A DNA stretch of 10,395 nt from an uncultured Alphaproteobacteria bacterium (GTDB taxonomy: Bacteria > Pseudomonadota > Alphaproteobacteria > Rickettsiales > UBA1997): the NCBI GenBank assembly GCA_903927415.1, contig CAIYMZ010000109.1:1-10395 (forward strand), given 5' to 3'. Positions 1 through 5,918 of this stretch are shown here, piece after piece. How positions within the stretch are numbered: the first letter of the stretch is position 1; the number at the start of each line of letters is the position of its first letter. Position numbers and translations under genes: made by a program. The notes below the pieces were generated by a model. It saw only the letters and a list, made by a program, of their open reading frames with translations, did not search any database and had not been told where the DNA came from.

Positions 1-21
1 CCCGCACTTGTTGCGGGGTCT
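1..21. repeat. Palindromic repeat unit inside the chrA reading frame
   Basis: Bases 1-6 (CCCGCA) pair perfectly with 12-17 (TGCGGG) around the loop CTTGT. The right arm continues as GTCT to position 21, and its partner would lie left of the window. The sequence resembles the 'cccgcacttgttgcggg' palindromes that I recall as dispersed repeats in several alphaproteobacterial genomes. It is translated in frame as P-A-L-V-A-G-S, apparently in a loop between the two ChrA halves. Only one copy is visible here, so its repeat status is inferred. Confidence 0.45.
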
Positions 22-639
22 AAAAATAAAAAACTGCTGGCGATTGTGATCTGTAGCGCCTTGGTGGTCTCAACAATTTTTTTACAAAAAAATATTTCTG
101 ATCAAAAACTCGAAATAAATTCTGCTCAACATTCAATTTTCCTCTCCGGATTAAAAGGAGGATTAACTTCTTTCGGTGGCGCTTACACCACGATTCCACT
201 GCTTCAACGCGACATGGTCGGAAAATATGAAGGCATCACCGACGAAACTTTTTTAGACGCGCTTGCAGCTTCCAGCATCATCCCCGCACCGCTAATTATC
301 TTCGCGACATTTTTGGGATACATTGCCTCTGGCCTTGCTGGCGCTGTGCTCATCACCATCGGCATGTTTCTGCCGGCATTCGCTTTTTCAATCATCGGCT
401 TCGATTATTTGGAAAAGATAATCGAAAATAAAACATTGCACGGAATTTTAGAATCCATCGCCGCCGCAGTAATAGGGCTGTTCGTCGTCACTGCGTTAGA
501 AATTTTTTCCAAATCAATCACTGGATTTTTGTCGCTAACAATTTTTGCCGTGGCGTTGTTTTTATTTTACAAAGTGAAGAAAAATTGGATCACGCCAGCA
601 TTAATTTTAACGGCAGGAATCGCCGGAATTTTTTACTAA
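1..639 (+). CDS. chrA: Chromate transporter ChrA, C-terminal half (partial at left edge)
   Basis: The frame is open from the first base, so the gene begins before the window and the GTG at 46 is only an internal codon. The 212 visible residues match the second half of a two-domain ChrA (CHR family) inner-membrane transporter, which moves chromate and perhaps sulfate-like anions. A hydrophobic segment lies at about residues 12-28. The hallmark second-half motif follows, 'GLKGGLTSFGGAYTTIPLLQ', and then 'LAASSIIPAPLIIFATFLGY'. Several further hydrophobic helices run to the end (about residues 100-122, 140-170, 175-190 and 197-212). The first-half FGGP motif would lie outside the window. The stop at 637-639 is followed closely by a 28-codon ORF. 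The first 21 bases form a hairpin-like palindrome read in frame as 'PALVAGS' (see findings). Family assignment is confident. Substrate is inferred from the family only. Confidence 0.9.
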   Translation, partial: PALVAGSKNKKLLAIVICSALVVSTIFLQKNISDQKLEINSAQHSIFLSGLKGGLTSFGGAYTTIPLLQRDMVGKYEGITDETFLDALAASSIIPAPLIIFATFLGYIASGLAGAVLITIGMFLPAFAFSIIGFDYLEKIIENKTLHGILESIAAAVIGLFVVTALEIFSKSITGFLSLTIFAVALFLFYKVKKNWITPALILTAGIAGIFY

Positions 640-645
640 ATTTTT

Positions 646-732
646 ATGGAAAATAAAGAAATTAAAACGCTGTTCGAATCGCAGGCGAAACAGTTGGAAA
701 TTTTGAAGAGAATTGAATCGCGATTTGTTTAG
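646..732 (+). CDS. 28-residue hypothetical ORF after chrA
   Basis: ATG at 646 opens seven bases after the chrA stop. The ORF ends with TAG at 730-732, overlapping the stop codon of the convergent IleS-tail gene (729-731). The product reads MENKEIKTLFESQAKQLEIL and continues with KRIESRFV. It is charged and helix-prone, with heptad-like leucine and isoleucine spacing that could form one amphipathic or coiled-coil helix. There is no clear Shine-Dalgarno sequence. It could be a real short protein cotranscribed with chrA, the beginning of a gene truncated by the rearrangement that placed the IleS tail here, or chance. I do not recognise a family. Confidence 0.3.
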   Translation: MENKEIKTLFESQAKQLEILKRIESRFV

Positions 733-1550
733 GAGTTTGTAGTAATCCCAACGATTAAATCACCGTCATCAAGTTTGTTTTCGAAGGAAAATTTTGCAGA
801 AATTTTTTCAGTAACGCAGTGCAGATCATCGGCTAAAACTTGTGCTTTGATGTAATTTTCAAAAGATTTTGCCACCTCCAAAATGCGCGGATTTGTGGAA
901 AAAATTTGGAGCTTGATGTGATCAGAAATATTTAAATCCGCGTCTTTTCTGTTTTGTTGAACTGCGCGAACAATGTCGCGAGCAATGCCTTCATCTTCCA
1001 AATCTTTTGTAATTTCGATATCGAGTTGAATCAGACAATCATTGGTTGGAAGCGCTGCGATGGCGAATTTTTTTTCGTCATTATTTTTTGTTGTCAGTTT
1101 AATTTCAAACTCATCATCCACCAATTTTACGCAATTTTCCCCTGTGGCAATTTCAATTTCATTGTCAGAAATTTTTTGCCATTTTCCTTCTTTTGCTGCG
1201 AGCGTAATTTCTTTGATTTTCGCGCCGTATTTTGCACCAATTTTTTTGAAATTAATTTGTAATTTTAGCTCGGCCAAATCGGAAATTTCTTCTTTGATTG
1301 CAACTGATCTCACGTTTACTTCTTCAGAAATAATTTCGGTAAAAGGCAAAATTCGTGCTGCGTTTTTCCCTATCACCGTGAGTGAGTTCAGTGGCAATCT
1401 CACCCGCAAATTTTTATTGTCGCGAATTGACAAGGCCACGGAACAAACGGCGCGGACGAGGTCCATGTCGGCGACTAATTGCTGCTCGTCATTGAAAAAA
1501 GAAACGTCAGGAAAATCTTGAAGATGGACGGAGATTTTGCGGTTGATCAT
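729..1550 (-). CDS. Free-standing C-terminal region of isoleucyl-tRNA synthetase (IleS tail, DUF5915-like)
   Basis: The 273-residue product aligns by eye with the end of long, eukaryote-like (type 2) IleS proteins, which are usually about 1,050 residues. 'SVHLQDFP' (7-14) and 'NLRVRLPL' (47-54) match the second half of the anticodon-binding helical bundle. 'EEVNVRSV' (76-83), 'KIGAKYGAKIKEI' (103-115) and the region 183-210 (DLEDEGIAR, then R and K positions, then LNISD) match the C-terminal DUF5915-like domain. The Rossmann fold, HIGH and KMSKS motifs, editing domain and first half of the anticodon domain are all absent, so it cannot charge tRNA alone. Its ATG overlaps the purM stop as ATGA. 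GGAGA at 1561-1557 sits about seven bases upstream, an unusually good ribosome site for this window. The frame has no disruption. It is either a functional split-IleS subunit, a remnant from a partial ileS duplication, or an adopted RNA-binding accessory. Homology is confident; function is not. Confidence 0.8.
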   Translation of the reverse strand: MINRKISVHLQDFPDVSFFNDEQQLVADMDLVRAVCSVALSIRDNKNLRVRLPLNSLTVIGKNAARILPFTEIISEEVNVRSVAIKEEISDLAELKLQINFKKIGAKYGAKIKEITLAAKEGKWQKISDNEIEIATGENCVKLVDDEFEIKLTTKNNDEKKFAIAALPTNDCLIQLDIEITKDLEDEGIARDIVRAVQQNRKDADLNISDHIKLQIFSTNPRILEVAKSFENYIKAQVLADDLHCVTEKISAKFSFENKLDDGDLIVGITTNS

Positions 1551-2539
1551 GCCAATTCTCCGATCACAAAAACTTTTTCCCCGGATTTTTGTAAAATATT
1601 TTTCACTTCATCGACATCACTTTTTTCAACTATTAAAACCATGCCGATGCCACAATTGAAAGTGCGCTGCATTTCTTCATCAGAAACATTTCCGAGTTTT
1701 TGGAGGAAGTTAAAAATTTCGGGACGATCCCAAGATTTAAAATCGATTTTTGGTGTGGTGTTTTTGCTTAAAACTCGTGGAAGATTTTCAGTTAATCCGC
1801 CGCCGGTGATGTGTGACAAGGCCTTTATTTTGTTGGTTTTGAATGTTTCTAAACAAGATTTTACGTAAATTTTTGTTGGTGTTAGCAGCTCTTCACCGAT
1901 CGATTTTTTTTCAGAAAATTTGTTGGAAAATTTTAGATTATTTTTTTCCAAAATGAATCGCGCTAAAGAATAGCCATTGGAGTGAACGCCGCTTGAAGCT
2001 AGGCCAATCAAGACATCGCCAGCTTTTGTTTCGTGTGGTAAAATTTGACCGCGCTCGACGGCGCCAACGGCGAAGCCAGCTAAATCGTAATCTCCTGTCG
2101 AATACATCCCAGGCATTTCGGCAGTTTCACCACCGATGAGAGCGCAGCCTGCCTGTTTGCAGCCATCTGCGATTCCTTTGATGACTTGTGTTGCAACTTC
2201 AACGTTAAGCTTAGAGCAAGCAAAATAATCCAAAAAGAAAAGTGGTTCGGCACCTTGAACGACAAGGTCATTCACTGACATCGCAACAAGATCAATTCCG
2301 ATTGTATCATGCTTTCCAACTTCAATTGCGACTTTCAATTTTGTGCCAACACCATCAGTTGAGGAAACCAAAACTGGATCACGAAAATTGCATTTTTTGA
2401 GATCGAATAATGCACCAAAACCACCTAAATCTGAATCAGCGCCAATTCTTTTTGTGGCTTTGGCGAATGGTTTAATTTTTTCGATTAGTGAATTTCCAGC
2501 GTCAATATCGACACCTGCTTGTTTGTAGTTTAAAGACAT
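1547..2539 (-). CDS. purM: Phosphoribosylformylglycinamidine cyclo-ligase (AIR synthetase) PurM
   Basis: PurM is the cytoplasmic enzyme that uses ATP to close the imidazole ring, turning FGAM into AIR in de novo purine synthesis. The 330-residue product carries the family signatures in order: N-terminal 'YKQAGVDIDAGN' (5-16), ATP-binding 'SSTDGVGTK' (59-67), 'GGETAEMPGMY' (136-146), 'SSGVHSNGYSL' (182-192), 'HITGGGLTENLPR' (243-255) and 'FNCGIGM' (294-300). The ATG at 2539 gives the expected N terminus, with only a weak AAGAAAA upstream. The protein ends abruptly at 'VIGELA', roughly 10-15 residues shorter than E. coli PurM as I recall it. The last codons contain the ribosome site of the next gene. 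purN, the usual alphaproteobacterial partner, is not downstream; the IleS tail occupies that place. The gene is divergent from the DUF2066 operon across 81 bp. Identification is very confident. Confidence 0.97.
   Translation of the reverse strand: MSLNYKQAGVDIDAGNSLIEKIKPFAKATKRIGADSDLGGFGALFDLKKCNFRDPVLVSSTDGVGTKLKVAIEVGKHDTIGIDLVAMSVNDLVVQGAEPLFFLDYFACSKLNVEVATQVIKGIADGCKQAGCALIGGETAEMPGMYSTGDYDLAGFAVGAVERGQILPHETKAGDVLIGLASSGVHSNGYSLARFILEKNNLKFSNKFSEKKSIGEELLTPTKIYVKSCLETFKTNKIKALSHITGGGLTENLPRVLSKNTTPKIDFKSWDRPEIFNFLQKLGNVSDEEMQRTFNCGIGMVLIVEKSDVDEVKNILQKSGEKVFVIGELA
1557..1561 (-). promoter_or_regulatory. Shine-Dalgarno site for the IleS-tail gene, inside the end of purM
   Basis: GGAGA on the minus strand lies seven bases before the ATG at 1550 and within the last codons of purM (Gly-Glu-Leu-Ala). 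Together with the ATGA stop/start overlap, it supports 1550 as the true start and indicates translational coupling to purM. Most other genes in the window have weaker sites. Confidence 0.7.
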
Positions 2540-2620
2540 TTTTCTTGTGATTTAAAAACCGATGGGAATGTTGATTTACAGGCCTTCACAGCAGTTTCAA
2601 ACATCCAGCCATTTTTCAAT

Positions 2621-3691
2621 ATGTCGAGATTTTTTTCAGTTCTTTTTACAATTTTTTTTGCTGTCACATCATTTTCTTATGCTGCGGAATCGATAAATTA
2701 TTTGATTGAAGCTGTTACGGTTAATGTTGCCGGAAAATCACCGAGCGGTGCCAGAAATTTGGCGGTTGCAACTGCGCGTCGAGATGCTTTTTTGATCCTT
2801 CTCACCCGTCTTGAGATCAGCACAAATGTTGCTGACAATGTCTCTGATGATGAAATTTCTGACATGGTGAGATCAGAGCAAATTGATGGCGAAAGAATGG
2901 CTGGCAACACTTATTCTGCCACGTTTAACATCATGTTTGCCAAAGATTTTGTTGATCATATTTTGGCGCAAAAAAAATCTCCAAGCACCGAAATAACGAC
3001 GCAAAAACCCGAAGAAACTCATCTGCTAATTCCGGCACAAATATCAAAACGTAAGACCGTTTTGTGGGAAGAAAATAACGATTGGAAAAAAGCACTTGAA
3101 AAAAACCTCAACAAAAAATCACAAAATAAATTTATTATTCCCGATGCTGACGTTGCTAATATTTCGGTTTTGGATCGCGATAATGTTGCGCTGATTGATT
3201 ATGCCGGGCTTGAACCAATTTTGTCTCGATACAAGTCTGATGCGGCCTACACGCTATTTTTCAACTATGATGAAATCGAAAATAAGGTGAATATCAATGT
3301 TTTTTACATTCGTAAATTACAGAAAAAGCAAATCAGGCTTAGTTTCATCAATGTGGATCGTTTAGATTATGCGTCCTTGCTGGACAAGGTTGCGGCAAAA
3401 ACTCTCGATTATCTCTTCTCCTCGCAGAGCTCTGAAAATAAAATTTTAAGCTCAAATTTATTTCGTATTGAAATCAGAATTGGCAGTCTAGGCAATTGGC
3501 TGATGATTAAAAATAAAATCGAAAATAGTAATTTGGTGAGCCAGCTCAACATCGAATCACTCTCGCGTGATTATGCTTTAATTTCGATAAACTATGTTGA
3601 CGCCAAAACAGACATTGTTGAGGCCTTCGCCAAAATTGGCATTTTGCTCAATAAAAAATCAGAAAATTTTTACACTCTTACGACCAACTAA
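2621..3691 (+). CDS. Exported DUF2066 domain protein
   Basis: The first 22 residues form a signal peptide, with hydrophobic core 'FSVLFTIFFAVTSFSY' and probable cleavage after 'SYAA'. The protein is therefore likely periplasmic or envelope-associated. Residues about 28-115 match the start of DUF2066 proteins: 'VTVNVAGKSPSGARNLAVAT' (32-51), 'ARRDAFLILLTRL' (52-64), and a conserved Gly-Glu-Arg region followed by 'YSATFNIMF' (98-106). The middle (about 116-160) is polar and lysine-rich, probably a flexible linker. The remaining residues are predicted alpha/beta. No catalytic motif is visible. The ATG at 2621 lacks a clear ribosome site but places the signal peptide correctly. The gene is first of three on the plus strand, 11 bp before the PerM-family gene. 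I recall the DUF2066-PerM pairing next to purM in alphaproteobacteria. The biochemical role is unknown. Confidence 0.85.
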   Translation: MSRFFSVLFTIFFAVTSFSYAAESINYLIEAVTVNVAGKSPSGARNLAVATARRDAFLILLTRLEISTNVADNVSDDEISDMVRSEQIDGERMAGNTYSATFNIMFAKDFVDHILAQKKSPSTEITTQKPEETHLLIPAQISKRKTVLWEENNDWKKALEKNLNKKSQNKFIIPDADVANISVLDRDNVALIDYAGLEPILSRYKSDAAYTLFFNYDEIENKVNINVFYIRKLQKKQIRLSFINVDRLDYASLLDKVAAKTLDYLFSSQSSENKILSSNLFRIEIRIGSLGNWLMIKNKIENSNLVSQLNIESLSRDYALISINYVDAKTDIVEAFAKIGILLNKKSENFYTLTTN

Positions 3692-3702
3692 TCGAGAGAC
3701 AT

Positions 3703-4764
3703 ATGACGATGAAATTAAGGGATAAAATTATTTTTATCATTGTTGCTCTGGCAGCTTTTTTATGGCTAATTTTTTTAATAAAATCAGTTCTGCCCCCATT
3801 TGTTTGTTCGCTGATCATCGCTTATTTTCTTGATCCGCTTGTAGATCATTTGCATGCAAAATATAGGCTATCACGCCTCACGTCTACCTCGCTAATCTTG
3901 GGGCTATTCGTTACTTTGTTAGTTGCGATTTGTTCGATTTTATTGCCAATAATTTACACCCAATTCTCTGCTTTGGTTGAGGCATTGCCGGGATATTTTC
4001 AAACCATCATTAATGACTTTTATCCAGAAATTGCGACCAGCCTCAACAAGTTTGGTTTCAAGCTACAGACCGATTTTTCGCACTTGATTGAAGATCAATA
4101 TCTCTCCGCGCAATTTGTCGATTTATCGAAAAATATTTTTAACAATGCGGTTAGTTCTTCTTTTACGCTACTCAACATTTTGTCGCTGATTTTTGTTTCG
4201 CCAATTCTCATTTTTTATTTGCTCAAGGACTGGGATATTTTGATCGGAAAAATTCATGATTATTTGCCGCGTGGTATTTCTATTTCAGTAAAAGAAGTAA
4301 CAAATGAAATCGATAAAACTTTGTCAGGCTATGTTCGTGGCCAATTTAATGTTTGCCTCATCCTTGGCATAATTTATTCGAGTATGCTTAGTTTTACCGG
4401 ACTTAATTTCGGATTTTTAATCGGATTTTTAACCGGAATTTTTTCTTTCATTCCATATGTTGGGATGCTTTGTGGAGTGATGGCGGCAACTGTCATTGGA
4501 TTATTTCAGTGGGGATTCGATCCAAATCATGTCATTGCCGTGACCGCGGTTTTCATATTTGGGCAGCTTATCGAATCAAATTTTCTGACTCCTAAATTGA
4601 TCGGTTCAAAAATTGGACTTCATCCAGTCTGGATTATTTTTGGTCTATTTTTTTTCGGTGCCTTATTTGGATTTGTTGGCGTGTTAGTTGCGGTTCCACT
4701 CACTGCAATCTGTGGCGTCATCATCAAGCATTTTGCTTTGAAATATAAAAAACGTTTTACCTAA
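3703..4764 (+). CDS. PerM / AI-2E family inner-membrane protein
   Basis: This 353-residue protein has about eight hydrophobic segments, at roughly 7-27, 30-45, 60-85, 150-175, 208-232, 233-262, 274-293 and 305-345, as in the AI-2E transporter (PerM, UPF0118) family. Family signatures are 'YFLDPLVDHL' (41-50), a soluble loop at about 95-145, 'SGYVRGQ' (208-214), 'FSFIPYVG' (247-254), 'ESNFLTPKLIG' (291-301) and 'GLHPVWI' followed by 'LFGFVGVLVAVPL'. Members are described as permeases, some for autoinducer-2 export and some for ion/proton exchange; nothing here fixes the substrate. GAGAGA at 3694-3699 is only three bases before ATG 3703 but nine before ATG 3709, so translation may start at 3709 (MKLRDKI). 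The gene lies 11 bp after the DUF2066 gene, so the two are almost certainly cotranscribed. Confidence 0.92.
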   Translation: MTMKLRDKIIFIIVALAAFLWLIFLIKSVLPPFVCSLIIAYFLDPLVDHLHAKYRLSRLTSTSLILGLFVTLLVAICSILLPIIYTQFSALVEALPGYFQTIINDFYPEIATSLNKFGFKLQTDFSHLIEDQYLSAQFVDLSKNIFNNAVSSSFTLLNILSLIFVSPILIFYLLKDWDILIGKIHDYLPRGISISVKEVTNEIDKTLSGYVRGQFNVCLILGIIYSSMLSFTGLNFGFLIGFLTGIFSFIPYVGMLCGVMAATVIGLFQWGFDPNHVIAVTAVFIFGQLIESNFLTPKLIGSKIGLHPVWIIFGLFFFGALFGFVGVLVAVPLTAICGVIIKHFALKYKKRFT

Positions 4765-4777
4765 AAAGGCTCAATCA

Positions 4778-4996
4778 ATGCCAAAATCAAAAAAAACTTT
4801 AATCGAATTGGATGATTTTATTGATCCAAATATCGAAATTAAAATTGACTCTTCGATCAATCCTAAAGCTAGATTGGTAGATTTTTCTAACATTAAAATT
4901 CCGATGATTGAGGCAAGAGTTCGTATGAAAATCGAGGAACGTCTAGAGGAGATTAAAAAAAATCTGCAAAAATTTAGAAATACAATTTCAAGCTAA
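4778..4996 (+). CDS. Small 72-residue protein of unknown function, third gene of the DUF2066-PerM operon
   Basis: AAAAGG at 4764-4769 lies eight bases before the ATG, one of the better ribosome sites in the window. The gene starts 13 bp after the PerM stop, so it is very likely translated. Residues 1-45 are polar with an acidic patch ('IELDDFIDPNIEIKID') and look extended. Residues about 45-68 ('MIEARVRMKIEERLEEIKKN' and on) form a strongly charged, helix-prone, coiled-coil-like tail. There is no signal peptide, membrane segment, cysteine or known motif. In many alphaproteobacteria I recall a DnaA-related replication regulator (HdaA) after PerM; this protein is far too short and lacks P-loop motifs. 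Its TAA (4994-4996) overlaps the convergent ispA TAG (4993-4995). Family not recognised. Confidence 0.75.
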   Translation: MPKSKKTLIELDDFIDPNIEIKIDSSINPKARLVDFSNIKIPMIEARVRMKIEERLEEIKKNLQKFRNTISS

Positions 4997-5889
4997 CAAT
5001 CGCGCGCAATTATAAACTCTACCAGCTCTACCAATAACCTCGCCTTTTCACCAAAAATCTTTAGATGAGCAATTGATTGATCTCTCAATAGTTCCAGCTG
5101 TTTTTTGGCATTCTCTAATCCGATCACATCAACGATACTGGCATTTTCCTTCGGCTTTTTGTGGATTGCTTCATCAATTTCAACCTTGCCAATACTGATG
5201 CCGCGATGATCCAAAATGTCGTCCTTGATCTGGAATGCCAAACCTAAATCATGTGCAAAAGCTCGTAAAGCCTTTCTCTCATTCAAGCCTGTGCGACCAA
5301 TAATTGCACCCATCTCCGCAGCTGCCATAAAAAGTTCGCCGGTTTTTAAACGATGTAATTTTGCCAATTCTTCATTGGAAATTTTTTGATCAGATTTTTC
5401 TAAATCAATCATTTGTCCACCAGCCATTCCTTGAAATCCAGAAGCTTTGGCAAGGGTTTTAATCAGCTCACAGCGAGTTGAAGCATCTTTGCTGGTTGTT
5501 GGATCTGCGAGGATTTCGAAAGCATAAGTTAGCAAGGCATCGCCGGCAAGAATTGCAGTTGCCTCGTCAAATTTTTTGTGACAAGTCGGTTTACCACGAC
5601 GCATGTCATCATCATCCATTGCTGGTAGATCGTCGTGAATGAGAGAGTAGGCGTGAATAAATTCGATTGCGGTTGCAGCGTTTAAAGCTGCAAGTGGCTT
5701 CACTCCAAAAATCTGCGCCACTGTGATTAGCAAAAATGGGCGAATTCTTTTGCCCTCTGACATTGCACTGTAACGCATTGCTTCGACCAATTTCGAATCA
5801 TCAAAATTTTCTGGCAGTAAATCATGCATGCGTTTTTGCACTAGGAGAGAGCAAGAGAGCAGGGAGGATTTTAGGGGGGAGTTGGGCAT
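4993..5889 (-). CDS. ispA: Farnesyl diphosphate synthase (short-chain polyprenyl synthetase) IspA
   Basis: IspA condenses DMAPP/GPP with IPP to make farnesyl diphosphate, the precursor of undecaprenyl carrier lipid, quinone side chains and other isoprenoids. The 298 residues contain 'GKRIRP' (46-51, IPP binding) and the first Asp-rich motif 'DDLPAMD' (86-92) with the two-residue insertion typical of bacterial type II FPP synthases. 'GGQMIDL' (157-163), 'LKTGELF' (181-187) and the second Asp motif 'KDDILD' (222-227) follow. Tyr81, five residues before the first motif, sits in 'HAYSLIHDD', the same context as E. coli IspA, which favours a C15 product. The segment after the second motif (228-256) departs from the usual Gly-Lys/Thr-Tyr pattern, reading 'KKPKENASIVDVIGLENAK'. 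The gene starts 29 bp after the uvrA stop on the same strand, so readthrough from uvrA is likely. No clear ribosome site is seen before ATG 5889. Confidence 0.95.
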   Translation of the reverse strand: MPNSPLKSSLLSCSLLVQKRMHDLLPENFDDSKLVEAMRYSAMSEGKRIRPFLLITVAQIFGVKPLAALNAATAIEFIHAYSLIHDDLPAMDDDDMRRGKPTCHKKFDEATAILAGDALLTYAFEILADPTTSKDASTRCELIKTLAKASGFQGMAGGQMIDLEKSDQKISNEELAKLHRLKTGELFMAAAEMGAIIGRTGLNERKALRAFAHDLGLAFQIKDDILDHRGISIGKVEIDEAIHKKPKENASIVDVIGLENAKKQLELLRDQSIAHLKIFGEKARLLVELVEFIIARDC

Positions 5890-5918
5890 GAAAATAAAAA
5901 TGAAGTCAACAGGGTTAA

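Noticed and set aside
954..1521. Two overlapping plus-strand frames opposite the IleS tail, up to 159 codons
   Set aside because: They are antisense to a gene with clear IleS homology, have low-complexity Phe/Ser/Ile composition and no ribosome site; they are mirror frames of an AT-rich gene.
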